From Flavobacteriales bacterium (GTDB lineage Bacteria > Bacteroidota > Bacteroidia > Flavobacteriales_G > Salibacteraceae): a stretch of DNA of 64,000 bases. The DNA lies in assembly GCA_013204105.1 (NCBI GenBank), contig JABMOM010000034.1, forward strand, positions 84,138 to 148,137, written 5' to 3'. This document shows positions 53,070 to 63,301 of this stretch, one piece after another; the first letter of the stretch is position 1, and every line of letters starts with the position of its first letter. The position numbers were made by a program, and so were the translations under genes. The notes below the pieces were generated by a model, which was given only the letters and a program-made list of their open reading frames with translations, had not been told where the DNA came from and did not search any database.

Positions 53070-54542
53070 ATGAGTAATACAGCACAAATCATCAAAGAAG
53101 GACTGACATTTGACGATGTCCTCCTCGTTCCAAGTTATTCTGAAATCTTGCCGCGAAATGTGGAGATCACTTCACGCTTTTCGCGCAACATCGAGCTTCG
53201 CGCACCATTGGTGTCGGCTGCGATGGATACCGTAACCGAGTCGAGCCTGGCCATCGCCATCGCGCAAGAAGGTGGAATTGGAGTGCTCCACAAGAACATG
53301 ACCGCCGAGCAGCAAGCTGCGGAAGTCAGAAAGGTAAAGCGCTCCGAGAGTGGCATGATCCAAGATCCTGTCACCATTTTGGCCCAGGCAACGGTCGGCG
53401 ACGCGCTCGCGCTCATGAAAGAACATACGATCGGTGGAATTCCTGTTGTGGATGAACACAACAAACTCAAGGGTATCGTCACGAACCGTGACTTGCGTTT
53501 TGAGAAGTCGATGAGCCGTCCACTGCGCGAGGTCATGACAAGCGAAAACCTCGTGACCACAGAAGATGGAAGTGACCTAGCCAAAGCCGAGGAGATCCTG
53601 CAGAACCACAAAATTGAGAAGTTGCTCGTTGTAGACGATGACAATAACCTCTTGGGGCTCATCACATTCAAAGACATCATCAAATCCCGCATCCGTCCGA
53701 ATGCGTGCAAGGACGACTACGGTCGCCTCCGGGTGGCTGCAGCTGTCGGCATTACTGCCGATACCTACGATAGAATGGAAGCATTGGTGAATGCCGGTGT
53801 AGACGCACTCATCATCGATACGGCGCACGGTCACTCCAAAGGAGTCATCGACACATTGATCGAAGCGAAAAAGCGATTTGGAGATAAAGTAGATTTTATC
53901 GTCGGAAACATAGCCACCGCGGAAGCAGCGCTTGCACTGGTAGCTGCAGGGGCCGATGGAGTGAAGGTGGGCATCGGTCCAGGATCGATTTGTACTACCC
54001 GAGTGATTGCAGGCGTGGGTGTACCTCAACTGAGCGCCATAATGGACGTATCTCGAGCCATCGAAGGCACAGGTGTTCCCGTGATTGGCGATGGAGGTAT
54101 TCGATTCAGTGGTGATATCGTGAAAGCTTTTGCAGCCGGAGCATCTTCGGTTATGGTAGGATCCATGTTTGCTGGAGTTGAAGAGTCGCCGGGCGAAACG
54201 ATCATTTATGAAGGACGTCGCTTCAAAACGTACCGCGGAATGGGAAGCTTGGAAGCGATGCAGAAGGGATCCAGCGACCGCTATTTTCAGGACGCTGAAG
54301 ACGACATCACGAAATTGGTTCCAGAAGGAATTTCCGGAAGGGTGCCTTACAAAGGAAAGTTGAGCGAAGTGCTGTACCAAGCCATTGGCGGTCTTCGGGC
54401 TGGAATGGGCTATTGCGGTGCCGCGAACATTGAAGAACTCAAGAAGGCACAATTCATTCGCATCACCGCAGCCGGTGTCCGCGAAAGCCACCCCCATGAT
54501 GTTTCCATCACACGGGAGGCACCCAACTATACGAGTAGATAA
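53070..54542 (+). CDS. guaB: IMP dehydrogenase
   Basis: A 490-residue enzyme of the usual length that oxidises IMP to XMP with NAD, the committed step of guanine nucleotide synthesis. The TIM barrel is split by two CBS domains (~95-210). Landmarks: [17 protein letters not shown] at the start, [19 protein letters not shown] with catalytic Cys308, [19 protein letters not shown] and the flap region with [10 protein letters not shown]. The start is the ATG at 53070 ([13 protein letters not shown]); the frame is open to 53043 but that adds nine unrelated residues. It is followed by the PpiC gene after 30 bp. Confidence 0.97.
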   Translation: MSNTAQIIKEGLTFDDVLLVPSYSEILPRNVEITSRFSRNIELRAPLVSAAMDTVTESSLAIAIAQEGGIGVLHKNMTAEQQAAEVRKVKRSESGMIQDPVTILAQATVGDALALMKEHTIGGIPVVDEHNKLKGIVTNRDLRFEKSMSRPLREVMTSENLVTTEDGSDLAKAEEILQNHKIEKLLVVDDDNNLLGLITFKDIIKSRIRPNACKDDYGRLRVAAAVGITADTYDRMEALVNAGVDALIIDTAHGHSKGVIDTLIEAKKRFGDKVDFIVGNIATAEAALALVAAGADGVKVGIGPGSICTTRVIAGVGVPQLSAIMDVSRAIEGTGVPVIGDGGIRFSGDIVKAFAAGASSVMVGSMFAGVEESPGETIIYEGRRFKTYRGMGSLEAMQKGSSDRYFQDAEDDITKLVPEGISGRVPYKGKLSEVLYQAIGGLRAGMGYCGAANIEELKKAQFIRITAAGVRESHPHDVSITREAPNYTSR

Positions 54543-54572
54543 TTCATCTATAATTTTTCAAGTAATTAGGAA

Positions 54573-56546
54573 ATGAAGCGAGTATTTGTAACGATGTTAA
54601 TCGGTTGTCTTTCGTTTGGAGCGATGGCTCAAGACGACCGTGTGTTGATGACCATTGAGAAGGATGATGTAACGGTGAATGAATTCCTTGCCATCTATAA
54701 CAAGAACAACACGTCGACCGTAATAGACAAGAAGACGATGGAGGAGTACCTCGATCTCTTTCTCAATTTTAAGTTGAAAGTAAAAGCAGCCGAAGAGCTG
54801 GGCATGGATACCGCACCGAAGTTCATCAACGAACTGGAAGGATACCGTCGGCAATTGGCTCAACCTTACCTGGTAGACCGTGAAACCAATGATCACCTGA
54901 TCTTGGAGGGATACAACCGAATGCAGCAAGATGTTGACGCCTACCACATCTTGGTCAAACTACCGGAAGACGCTAGTCCGAAGGATGCGCTTGCCGCCTT
55001 GAAGCGCATTAAGCGCATCGCCAAGGAAATCCAGACGGAGAAGGACATGCAACTTGCCATGGGCCGCATCCGAAATGCCAACGATGGCTCCGTGATTGCC
55101 GAAGATCTGGGATACTTCACGGCGTTTTCCATGGTGTATCCATTTGAGAATGCTGCGTATGCGACCGAAGAAGGAAAATTGAGCGAGCCCGTCCGAACGC
55201 GTTTCGGATACCACGTGGTCTTCGTCAAAGACAAGCGTCAAGCCAGAGGAGAGGTGAAGGTCTCCCACATCATGATCAAGGCGAATGCGGAGATGAGCGA
55301 TGAAGACCGTGTGCGCGCCAAGGAAAAGGCCGACGAGATCTACCAGCGTGTTAAAGGTGGAGAGGACTTCAAAACCTTGGCGCAGGAATATTCGGACGAC
55401 AAGTCTTCAGCAAAGAACGGCGGGCAGCTGCCTTGGTTCGGAACTGGACGAATGGTGCAGGCCTTTGAGGACGCCGCTTTCGAATTGCAAGAAGATGGAG
55501 CCATCACGGGACCCGTTCAGACAAACTTTGGATGGCACATCATTCAGCGTGACGATTACCGTGGTATCGGGACATTTGATGAGTTGAAGAGCGAAATCAA
55601 GAAACGTATCGAGCGTGATTCACGCGGTCAGAAGGGACGCCTTTCTTTGCTTAAAAAGCTGAAAGAGGAGTATACCCTCAGCTTCAATTACAAGATGCGC
55701 AATGCAGTGGATAAACTTGTTCCTGGTGATTACTTGGCAGGCAAATGGACGCCAGAGCAACCTGAAGGCTTGGCAGGTGTGGTGCTGATCATCACGGATA
55801 ACAAGTACAGCAAGATGACCCAAGAGTTTACGCAAGTTGATTACTTCGACTACCTGCGCAAATTCCAACGCAAGTACGGAGCCAACGAGACCATCAGCGA
55901 TGCACTCGCATCACAGTGGGATGGATTTGTCAATGCCTGCATCATCGATTTCGAAAACGATGCGCTTCCATACAAGTATCCAGAGTACAAAGCACTCGTG
56001 CAGGAATACCACGACGGTATTTTACTGTTCGACCTGATGGATGAAAAGGTTTGGTCAAAGGCAGTGAAAGACACAACAGGTCTGGATGCCTTCTATGCGT
56101 CCTCCAAGCAAAACTACATGTGGGATGAGCGGGTAGATGCTTCCGTTTACCTCTGTGAGGACGAGGTGATCGCCAAGAAGACCCTGAAGTTTGCGAAGAA
56201 GCGATTGAAGAAGGGATATGCCGATAACGACATCCTTGAATGGGTGAATAAGGAGAACCCCTTGAATGCTACCATTCGATCTGGATTGTATACCAAAGGA
56301 GAAGACGAATACATCGACAAAGCGCCATGGGCGGCAGGGCTGCATCAGGTAGATGGCAACAATGGAAAAAAGGTCATCGTTCAGATCTATGCCGTGAAGG
56401 CGCCTGAGCCAAAGGCCCTGTCAGAATGCAGAGGCTTGGTCACTTCAGACTACCAAGCCCAATTGGAGAAGGAGTGGATCGAAGAGCTTCGCGCCCGTTT
56501 CAGCCACAGCATCAACATGGACGTCTTCCAAACCATCGACGAATAA
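54573..56546 (+). CDS. PpiC-type peptidyl-prolyl isomerase with tandem parvulin domains
   Basis: A 657-residue periplasmic foldase. Signal peptide ~1-19 (ending AMAQ), a SurA-like N-terminal helical part (~25-110), a first degenerate parvulin domain (~117-225, YHILVKLPEDASPKDAL ... FGYHVVFVKDKR) and a second complete one (~230-335, VSHIMIKANAEMSDEDR ... YSDDKSSAKNGGQLPWFGTG ... FGWHIIQRDDYRG). A long C-terminal part of ~300 residues has no clear match. It should assist outer-membrane protein folding and is the first of three such genes in a row. Confidence 0.9.
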   Translation: MKRVFVTMLIGCLSFGAMAQDDRVLMTIEKDDVTVNEFLAIYNKNNTSTVIDKKTMEEYLDLFLNFKLKVKAAEELGMDTAPKFINELEGYRRQLAQPYLVDRETNDHLILEGYNRMQQDVDAYHILVKLPEDASPKDALAALKRIKRIAKEIQTEKDMQLAMGRIRNANDGSVIAEDLGYFTAFSMVYPFENAAYATEEGKLSEPVRTRFGYHVVFVKDKRQARGEVKVSHIMIKANAEMSDEDRVRAKEKADEIYQRVKGGEDFKTLAQEYSDDKSSAKNGGQLPWFGTGRMVQAFEDAAFELQEDGAITGPVQTNFGWHIIQRDDYRGIGTFDELKSEIKKRIERDSRGQKGRLSLLKKLKEEYTLSFNYKMRNAVDKLVPGDYLAGKWTPEQPEGLAGVVLIITDNKYSKMTQEFTQVDYFDYLRKFQRKYGANETISDALASQWDGFVNACIIDFENDALPYKYPEYKALVQEYHDGILLFDLMDEKVWSKAVKDTTGLDAFYASSKQNYMWDERVDASVYLCEDEVIAKKTLKFAKKRLKKGYADNDILEWVNKENPLNATIRSGLYTKGEDEYIDKAPWAAGLHQVDGNNGKKVIVQIYAVKAPEPKALSECRGLVTSDYQAQLEKEWIEELRARFSHSINMDVFQTIDE

Positions 56547-56550
56547 GGCT

Positions 56551-57408
56551 TTGAGACTTGCCTTCATAGGAACTTTGTTGCTGCTCTGCCTTGCGGGGTG
56601 CCAAGAGACCGAGTCGAAGGACCCCGTTATTGCTAAGGTTGGTGACAACTACCTTAGCTATGCCGAACTGAAGGCGTCGATCCCTAATGATCTGACGGCC
56701 GAGGATAGCACCGAACTGGCCACCAATCTTATTCAAACCTGGATCAACCGCGAGTTGATGTTCAGCCAAGCGCAGTACAATTTGCAAGGCATTGAGACGG
56801 ACATAGAGGATCGAGTGGAGAAGTACCGCAAGGAGTTGTACATCTTCGCTTACGAGAAGGAACAGGTCAACCAAAAGCTGGATACGGTGATCACCGAAGA
56901 GGAGATCATTGCCTTTTACGATGAGAACCAGGAGATATTCCAGCTGAATGACTACATCCTCAAGGTGCGTTATGTAAAGCTGGCCTTGAACAGTCCCAAC
57001 CAACTAGAAGTGCAGACATGGATCCAATCGGAAGAGGCGGAGGACTTAGAAGCCCTGACCGAATACTGCCACAAGTACGCGGTGAAGTACTTCAACGATA
57101 CGAATTGGGTGTATTTCAATGAGTTGCTGCGTGAATTGCCGATCGAGGTTTACAATAAAGAATCGTTTCTTCGTTCTGATAACCTCGTGGAATTCACCGA
57201 TCCGGAACACATCTATTTTCTCTCGATCAGGGACCTGCAATCGAAGAACACGCTTTCACCTCTGGAGTTAGAACACGAGCGCATCAATAGCTTGATTTTG
57301 AACAAGAGAAAGCTGGAATTGCTCAGCTCGATTCGAAGTAAACTTTACAAGACCGCAGTTTCGAAAGGAAATGTGACCAGTTATGAAAAGCCGCAAATAC
57401 CGAATTAA
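56551..57408 (+). CDS. Lipoprotein with SurA/PpiC-like N-terminal region, no parvulin domain
   Basis: A 285-residue lipoprotein: MRLAFIGTLLLLCLAGCQE with Cys17 as the acylation site. The mature part starts VIAKVGDNYLSYAELKASIP, the standard SurA-N opening, and is mostly helical (LIQTWINRELMFSQAQYNLQGIE), but no parvulin core (GxLGWF type) was found. It is probably a chaperone without isomerase activity. The start is the TTG at 56551, 4 bp after the previous stop; no ATG is in frame close to the signal. It overlaps the frame of the next gene's upstream ATG. Confidence 0.83.
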   Translation: MRLAFIGTLLLLCLAGCQETESKDPVIAKVGDNYLSYAELKASIPNDLTAEDSTELATNLIQTWINRELMFSQAQYNLQGIETDIEDRVEKYRKELYIFAYEKEQVNQKLDTVITEEEIIAFYDENQEIFQLNDYILKVRYVKLALNSPNQLEVQTWIQSEEAEDLEALTEYCHKYAVKYFNDTNWVYFNELLRELPIEVYNKESFLRSDNLVEFTDPEHIYFLSIRDLQSKNTLSPLELEHERINSLILNKRKLELLSSIRSKLYKTAVSKGNVTSYEKPQIPN

Positions 57409-57412
57409 CACC

Positions 57413-58771
57413 ATGCGAAAGTTCGTTTTCAATGTGATATTATCTCTGGTGTCTGTGAGCGCGATTGCCCAAGGAGAGGTCATCGACAAGGTGGTGGCGG
57501 TTGTGGGTGAAAACATCGTGTTGCTCTCAGACGTTGAGGAGCAGATCGATCAAATGACGCTTTCTGATGTGGCGATCACCGAGAATTCGCGCTGTGAGGT
57601 GTTGGAGGATCAAATGTACCAGAAGCTATTCCTGACGCAGGCGAAAGCGGATAGCGTATCGGTTACTCCAGAGCAAGTAGACCAGGAATTGAGCCGTCGA
57701 TTGAGGTATTTCATTTCTCAATTTGGCTCGGAAGAAGAATTGGTAAAATTCTATGGCAAGACGATCGATGAGATCAAGGCCGACTTCAAGGATGAGGTCA
57801 GGGACTTGCTGCTCATCCAGACGATGCAACAAAACGTGGTAGGTGGCGTGAAGATTTCTCCCGCTGAAGTACGTGAGTTTTATGCATCTATACCAAAGGA
57901 TAGCATTCCATACATCAACGCCGAAGCAATGATTGCCCAAATCGTGCGGAAGCCGCCTATTTCCACTGAAGAAGAAGATCGAATTAAAGATCAATTGCGA
58001 AACTTTCGAAAGCGTGTAGAAGAGGGCGGAGAAGACTTTGGAACCTTGGCATACTTATATTCCCAAGATCCAGGATCTGCCATGAACAATGGTGAGCTGG
58101 GTTTTGTGGATCGAACAGAATTGGTTCCGGAATTTGCCAACACTGCTTTGGCCTTGCAGCCCGGAGAGGTTTCAGATATTGTCAAAACACAGTTCGGTTA
58201 CCATATTATCCAATTGATGGAGCGCAGGGGTGATCGCATGAATGCACGCCATATCCTCCTCATCCCGCAAGTATCTCCACTTGACCTTCAAAAAGCGAAG
58301 GTGTGGTTGGATAGTATCAAAACCAAGATCGAAACAATTGATAGTTTGACCTTCGCTCAAGCGGCCATCAAGTACAGCAATGACGAAGGGACGCGAATGA
58401 ATGGAGGGATGATGATCAATCCGACCAATGCAACCAACAAGTTTGACATGGAGACCTTGGGGCAGATGGATCGCAACCTGCTTTTTACCATTGAGAAATT
58501 GGAAGAAGGAGAAATGACGGGTCCCGAATTGTTCCAGTCGGATGATGGAAAGCGCGCTTATCGCTTGGTGCAGTTGGTAGACATGACCGAACCGCACGAG
58601 GCGAATATCAAAGACGACTATAATCGACTACAACAATCAGCGAAGCGGAAAAAGGAAAACATCCAATTGGAAACGTGGATCAAGAACCACTCCGACGCCG
58701 CTTACATTTGGGTTGATCCCCAGTACCAGAGCTGCCCTTTCAGAACCAAGTGGGAGATTGCCAAACGGTAA
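57413..58771 (+). CDS. surA: SurA-like periplasmic peptidyl-prolyl isomerase
   Basis: A 452-residue SurA homologue: signal peptide ~1-20, N-terminal chaperone region (GEVIDKVVAVVGENIVLLSDVEEQI), first parvulin domain ~170-275 (IVRKPPISTEEEDRI ... AYLYSQDPGSAMNNGELGFVDRTELVPEFANTA ... FGYHIIQLMERRGDRM) and a second, more divergent one ~277-385 (NARHILLIPQVSP). It folds outer-membrane proteins. Start: ATG at 57413 (MRKFVFNVIL); an ATG at 57383 gives a longer leader but lies inside the previous gene. Last gene of the guaB-ppiC-lipoprotein-surA series. Confidence 0.9.
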   Translation: MRKFVFNVILSLVSVSAIAQGEVIDKVVAVVGENIVLLSDVEEQIDQMTLSDVAITENSRCEVLEDQMYQKLFLTQAKADSVSVTPEQVDQELSRRLRYFISQFGSEEELVKFYGKTIDEIKADFKDEVRDLLLIQTMQQNVVGGVKISPAEVREFYASIPKDSIPYINAEAMIAQIVRKPPISTEEEDRIKDQLRNFRKRVEEGGEDFGTLAYLYSQDPGSAMNNGELGFVDRTELVPEFANTALALQPGEVSDIVKTQFGYHIIQLMERRGDRMNARHILLIPQVSPLDLQKAKVWLDSIKTKIETIDSLTFAQAAIKYSNDEGTRMNGGMMINPTNATNKFDMETLGQMDRNLLFTIEKLEEGEMTGPELFQSDDGKRAYRLVQLVDMTEPHEANIKDDYNRLQQSAKRKKENIQLETWIKNHSDAAYIWVDPQYQSCPFRTKWEIAKR

Positions 58772-58897
58772 CAAGGACGGACGTCAATTCAGTTAAAACT
58801 TCTTGAGGACGTGAGATTAGCAGCTGAAAGCCGTGCCAATCCAAGCGCAGAAAACCAGCTATTTCATTCGCCATCCCAAGGGACGACCACTCAATGA

Positions 58898-59977
58898 TTA
58901 CTGAGGTACTTTGACCTTGTCTTCCGAAGTGAGGCCTGAGGTGATTTGAATGAAAATACCGTCGGATATACCGGTCTGGATTTCTCGTTTTTCAAATTTC
59001 TGTTCTTCGGTTTCCACTTCCACAAATGTTTTGTCCTCTTCGAACGTTATGAGCCCTTCATCGATCGAGAGTACCTCATCTACCCGCTCTAGAACCACGT
59101 TGGCATTGGCAGAGTATCCCGCGCGAATGAAGTGATTGGTGTCTGTCTTCACCGCGGCTTCGATCTCAAACTTGATCGCGCCTTCTTCTTCGATTCCTTT
59201 CGGAGAGATGTATTCCAAAATGGCCGTGAACTCATTGTCCTCAATCGCTCCAATGGTCATGATCAGCTCCATTCCGAGCTCTAATTTTTCCACTTCAGAT
59301 TCGTCGATCATTCCTTCGAAAATGAGGTTGTCCATGTCGGCAACACTTGCGATGGTGGTGCCGTCGTTGAAGTTGTTGGCTTCGATGACGTTGAAGCCTT
59401 CTTCTACAGGAACGTCTAGGATCATACCGTTCACGGTAGAGCGGATAAGGGTATTTGAACTACTGGCCGACTTCTTTGAAACACCTTCTTTGATAATGGC
59501 AAGTGCATCTTCGGCAGCGTTCACTTCCTCTAGCGCTTGCCTACGAGAAATCTGAAATTGCTGAAATTCAGCCTCAGAAATCACCTTGTCGTTTGCTAGC
59601 GTTTCATTTCGATCGTAGTCCATCTGCGCGTTGTTCAATGAGATCTTCGCACGATTGACCCGGTTCTCTGCGTTGTTCAATGAGACCATGTTTGGGATCA
59701 CTTTGACCTTGGCAATCAGGTCGCCTTCTTTCACAATATCGCCGGGCTTGACGTAGATCGTCTGGAGAATACCTGAGATCTGCGGTTTGATAAAGGTCTC
59801 ATTCCGAGGAACTACGGATCCGGTAGCGACGCTCTTTTTGATGATCGTTCTGGTTATAGGAGACTGGGTCTCAAAGACTACCGGTTCTTCTTGATTCTTC
59901 TGATAGAGGAACCAAAGGGTCCAAACGAAGAGTCCTAATAGTAGGACTCCAAATCCGATTCTGATGATTGATTTCAT
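58898..59977 (-). CDS. Periplasmic adaptor (HlyD/MacA-like) of ABC efflux system
   Basis: A 359-residue membrane-fusion protein. N-terminal anchor (~6-24), then ITRTIIKKSVATGSVVPRNETFIKPQISGILQTIYVKPGDIVKEGDLIAKVKV, a lipoyl half, a coiled coil (~80-160), the second lipoyl half and a beta-barrel domain ending TGISDGIFIQITSGLTSEDKVKV. It links the inner-membrane permeases at 59984 and 61242 with an outer-membrane TolC-type channel that is not in the window. Last gene of the four-gene minus-strand operon. Confidence 0.92.
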   Translation of the reverse strand: MKSIIRIGFGVLLLGLFVWTLWFLYQKNQEEPVVFETQSPITRTIIKKSVATGSVVPRNETFIKPQISGILQTIYVKPGDIVKEGDLIAKVKVIPNMVSLNNAENRVNRAKISLNNAQMDYDRNETLANDKVISEAEFQQFQISRRQALEEVNAAEDALAIIKEGVSKKSASSSNTLIRSTVNGMILDVPVEEGFNVIEANNFNDGTTIASVADMDNLIFEGMIDESEVEKLELGMELIMTIGAIEDNEFTAILEYISPKGIEEEGAIKFEIEAAVKTDTNHFIRAGYSANANVVLERVDEVLSIDEGLITFEEDKTFVEVETEEQKFEKREIQTGISDGIFIQITSGLTSEDKVKVPQ

Positions 59978-59983
59978 ATGTTG

Positions 59984-61240
59984 TTATTCACTTCTTAATG
60001 CTACAATTGGATCTACCCCGGCTGCTTTTTGCGCTGGAATCACTCCGGCTAATCCTCCGCCGATAACGATGACTACCAAGCAAAACAAGGCTGCATTCAG
60101 GTCGATTTCTGGGTTTCTAAACATGGGGGCTCCTTCGCCCATGGCGCTGTTGACGCCTTCGAGTACTAAAACCCCTGCGGAAAGTCCGAGGTACCCAGCT
60201 ATTCCGGTAAGGATGATCGCTTCCAAAATGATTTGTGAAACGATGGAGTAGGGCGTGGCGCCGATGGCCTTTCGAATACCTATTTCCTTGGTCCTTTCTT
60301 TTACGACCACCAACATAATGTTACTGACGCCGATCACTCCGGCAAGAAGGGTGAAGATGCCGACAATCCAAACGAGCATGTCGATGCCTGTGAAGAGTCC
60401 GGTGATCTTCTCAAATTCTTCGGAAGCATTCCAACCGCCAATGGCACGTGGGTCCTCCGGGTGTACGTTATGCCGTTTCATGATGATCTGACGAGCCTCT
60501 TGCTCCAAATCTTCGATCATAACATTCGGTTTCCCCATGATCGAATACCAACCTACCCGTTCGCCCCAATTGAAGGCCTGTTGGAAGGTGGAAAGAGGAG
60601 TGAGTATGGACTCGAGCTCTCCATCGTTGTGTTCGGAAGTGAATTCTAGGTCGTGGATACCTATGACCATGAAGTAGATGCCATTGATATTGATGTAGTC
60701 GCCGATGGGGTCTTCATGGGCTTCAAAGAGGACATCACGCACGCGCGTTCCGATCACTGCTACTTTTCGCTTGTCTTCTATGTCTTTGCTGTTTAACCAC
60801 CTTCCTTGCACGATCTTTTTGGGTGTGATGGCCATCACTTCCGGCACGTCTCCGGTGATGGAAAAGGTGCTTCCACTGAATTTTCCGCGGGTGACATAAT
60901 TCGTTCCTCGGTAGCCGCCGAGTTGGCAGCGTGGGGCAACTACTTCAGCGCCGCGCAATTCTCGTCGTAATGCTTCTGTATCGTCATTGGTGAAGGCGAC
61001 GTATCGACCGCGTTGAAATCCTTTGTAGGGCATGCTGGTGGTCTGTCCCCACATGAAGAAGCTGTTGGTTGCAAAGCTCGAGAATCCGCCGAGCACGCCC
61101 GTTCTGAGTCCGTTGCCCGATCCCATGAGTACAACGAGCATGAACATTCCCCAGAATACGCCAAACGCCGTGAGCGCCGTCCTCAGCTTATTCTTAGCGA
61201 GCACATGGTAGATTTCTTGCCAACGGTCTGCGTCAAACAT
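59984..61240 (-). CDS. MacB-like ABC transporter permease 1
   Basis: A 418-residue permease with one N-terminal helix (KNKLRTALTAFGVFWGMFMLVVLMGSG), a large periplasmic MacB-type domain (~50-280) and three C-terminal helices of the FtsX domain (VKERTKEIGIRKAIGATPYSIVSQIILEAIILT ... IVIGGGLAGVIPAQKAAGVDPIVALR). Mechanotransmission-type efflux, not substrate channel. It follows the other permease by 1 bp; the two are paralogues, giving an ATPase plus two separate permeases. Confidence 0.93.
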   Translation of the reverse strand: MFDADRWQEIYHVLAKNKLRTALTAFGVFWGMFMLVVLMGSGNGLRTGVLGGFSSFATNSFFMWGQTTSMPYKGFQRGRYVAFTNDDTEALRRELRGAEVVAPRCQLGGYRGTNYVTRGKFSGSTFSITGDVPEVMAITPKKIVQGRWLNSKDIEDKRKVAVIGTRVRDVLFEAHEDPIGDYININGIYFMVIGIHDLEFTSEHNDGELESILTPLSTFQQAFNWGERVGWYSIMGKPNVMIEDLEQEARQIIMKRHNVHPEDPRAIGGWNASEEFEKITGLFTGIDMLVWIVGIFTLLAGVIGVSNIMLVVVKERTKEIGIRKAIGATPYSIVSQIILEAIILTGIAGYLGLSAGVLVLEGVNSAMGEGAPMFRNPEIDLNAALFCLVVIVIGGGLAGVIPAQKAAGVDPIVALRSE

Positions 61241-61241
61241 G

Positions 61242-62474
61242 TTATTCTTCTCTTAGTGCTACTACGGGTTGAATTCTCGATGCGCGAATGGCAGGAATCA
61301 ATCCTGCAATACTGCCTGCTATGATCAATAATACGGTAGCGCTTATGGCTACTCCAAGGTCTACTTCAGGGTTCTTGAAGAAGTCGGAATCCGTAATCAT
61401 CGTTCCGGCCCATTCCAAGAGCAAGACCCCCAAGCAAAGTCCAATGTACCCAGCGATGGTAGTAATGAAAATGGCTTCTTGCATGATCAACCCAATGATG
61501 GATCCGGAGGTGGCGCCCAGTGCCTTGCGGATACCGATCTCTTTCGTCCGTTCTTTCACGACGATCATCATGATGTTACTCACCCCAACAATTCCCGCTA
61601 GGATAGTGCCGCAGCCAATGATCCAAATGAATGCCCGTATGCCCGCAAAGAGGTCCACAAAGCGCTGGTAAAATTCAGCGCGATTGCGAATGAAGATGGC
61701 ACGTTCGTCCGCGGGATCGAAGCGAAGTTGTTTTGAAAGACGGCCTCGGATTTCTTCTACAATGGCAGTGGCTTCCTCAATGGAAGCGTCACCCGTGGTC
61801 ATCGCCATTCTGTCGATCCGCATGGGGTCTCCAAAAACGCGCTGGTGGGTTGAGAGTGGAATCCAAGCCCGCCGCACATCACGGTCTCCTCCTTGGTCGG
61901 TATAGAATCCAATTACCTTGAACGGAATGCCTTGGATGTTGATATAGGCGCCGATCGGATCGGCTTCTCCGAAGAGTTCCTTCTTCATGTCCAGTCCGAT
62001 ACAGGCCACTTTGCGCGCGTCCTTGATGTCGAGTTCATTTACAAATCGCCCCTCTATGAGCAAAATCTTTTCTGATTCCTTTTCACCTGGATAGCATCCG
62101 AGAATGTCGAAATTTCCGGTTTTATTCTTATAAGATGTAAGGCCAGATCCCCATTGGTATTTGCGGGCCGAAATATTGTCTACCCCATCAATGTTTGCTT
62201 TGAGGTCACTGTAATGTTCGTTTTGCATTCGAATTTGTCTACCAGGCTTGAGTCCTTCATAGGGGAGGGAAGTACGGCCGGGTGAAATCCAGATAGAATT
62301 GATTGCATCTCCTGCGAACTGATTTTCCGCCCCGTTTTGCAAACCTTGACCAGAACCTAACAACAAAATGAGCATGAAGATTCCCCAAGCTACGCTGAAC
62401 CCTGTCAAGAATGTTCTGAGTTTATTCTTGCGGATCGTGCTGAAGATCTCTTGCCATTTGTCCAAGTCAAACAT
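61242..62474 (-). CDS. MacB-like ABC transporter permease 2
   Basis: A 410-residue paralogue of the previous permease, with the same layout: N-terminal helix in RKNKLRTFLTGFSVAWGIFMLILLLGSG, periplasmic domain, FtsX-type C-terminus with VKERTKEIGIRKALGATSGSIIGLIMQEAIF and IAGLIPAIRASRIQPVVALREE. It overlaps the ATPase gene by 8 bp and precedes permease 1 by 1 bp. A heterodimer of the two permeases with one ATPase is likely. Confidence 0.93.
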   Translation of the reverse strand: MFDLDKWQEIFSTIRKNKLRTFLTGFSVAWGIFMLILLLGSGQGLQNGAENQFAGDAINSIWISPGRTSLPYEGLKPGRQIRMQNEHYSDLKANIDGVDNISARKYQWGSGLTSYKNKTGNFDILGCYPGEKESEKILLIEGRFVNELDIKDARKVACIGLDMKKELFGEADPIGAYINIQGIPFKVIGFYTDQGGDRDVRRAWIPLSTHQRVFGDPMRIDRMAMTTGDASIEEATAIVEEIRGRLSKQLRFDPADERAIFIRNRAEFYQRFVDLFAGIRAFIWIIGCGTILAGIVGVSNIMMIVVKERTKEIGIRKALGATSGSIIGLIMQEAIFITTIAGYIGLCLGVLLLEWAGTMITDSDFFKNPEVDLGVAISATVLLIIAGSIAGLIPAIRASRIQPVVALREE

Positions 62475-63147
62475 GGGCGTCTTCGTTTTCTACAATCTTA
62501 CCATCCTTCAGGTGGATCTGTCGATCGGTTAGGTTGGCGATATCTGTCTCGTGCGTCACGATAATCACGGTGATGCCAAGCTTGTTGACTTCACGGAAAA
62601 GCTGCATCACATTCTTGGACGTCACAGAATCCAATGCTCCGGTAGGTTCGTCTGCTAGGATCAATTTGGGTTGGGAGATCAGGGCTCGCGCAATGGAAAC
62701 GCGCTGCTGTTGACCGCCAGAGAGTTCGCTAGGCATGTGTTCAGCCCAATCCTTCAATCCGACTTTATCCAAATACTCCATGGCCATGATATTCCGCTTT
62801 TTCCGGCTGATGCCACGGTAGTAAAGAGGAAGCGCAACGTTTTCGAGTGCATTTTTATAGCCGAGCAGATGGAAGGATTGAAAGATGAAGCCGATGAACT
62901 CATTGCGATACTTGGCGGCTTTCGGTTCGCTTAGGTTCTTGATGAGGGTGTCATCCAGGGTGTACTCGCCGCTGTCGTAGGCATCAAGAATGCCGAGAAT
63001 ATTGAGCAGTGTAGATTTTCCAGACCCGGAAGATCCCATGATGGATACTAGTTCGCCCGCACCCACTTCAAGGTTGACGTCTTGCAGCACATGAAGATCA
63101 TGCGACCCGGTGCTGTAGTACTTGTTGATGTTCGTCAGTTTAATCAC
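62467..63147 (-). CDS. ABC transporter ATPase (MacB/LolD-like)
   Basis: A 226-residue ATPase of the MacB/LolD subclass: Walker A IMGSSGSGKSTLLNILG at ~36-52, Q-loop IFQSFHLL, signature ELSGGQQQRVSIARALI, Walker B LILADEPTGALD and His switch VTHETDIA. The usual family opening IKLTNINKYYSTG argues for the GTG at 63147 as start; a TTG at 63156 is the only upstream alternative and no ATG is available. Its substrate (peptide, lipoprotein or small molecule) is unknown. First gene of the efflux operon. Confidence 0.93.
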   Translation of the reverse strand: MIKLTNINKYYSTGSHDLHVLQDVNLEVGAGELVSIMGSSGSGKSTLLNILGILDAYDSGEYTLDDTLIKNLSEPKAAKYRNEFIGFIFQSFHLLGYKNALENVALPLYYRGISRKKRNIMAMEYLDKVGLKDWAEHMPSELSGGQQQRVSIARALISQPKLILADEPTGALDSVTSKNVMQLFREVNKLGITVIIVTHETDIANLTDRQIHLKDGKIVENEDAHV

Positions 63148-63252
63148 AGGATACAATGTTAGGCATAGAAAGAGTCCTGCGACTTTAAAAAAGTGCTAAG
63201 GCGTGAAAGGTTTGATGGTTGGCTGAGGAATCGTTTAAGTGGAGTAGGGGAA

Positions 63253-63278
63253 TAAAAAAAGCGCCTTAAGGCGCTTCA
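63253..63278 (-). terminator. Intrinsic terminator of the Cys-rich lipoprotein gene
   Basis: On the minus strand: AAGCGCC TTAA GGCGCTT (63259-63276) followed by a run of T (the A-run at 63254-63260 on the plus strand). It lies 26 bp beyond the stop at 63302 and isolates this gene from the efflux operon. Confidence 0.88.
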
Positions 63279-63301
63279 ATTATTTTCGGCGGTTTTGAAC
63301 C

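Noticed and set aside
53577..54497. 306-residue minus-strand frame opposite guaB
   Set aside because: It lies fully inside guaB and is rich in Cys, His and Phe without family features; antisense shadow.
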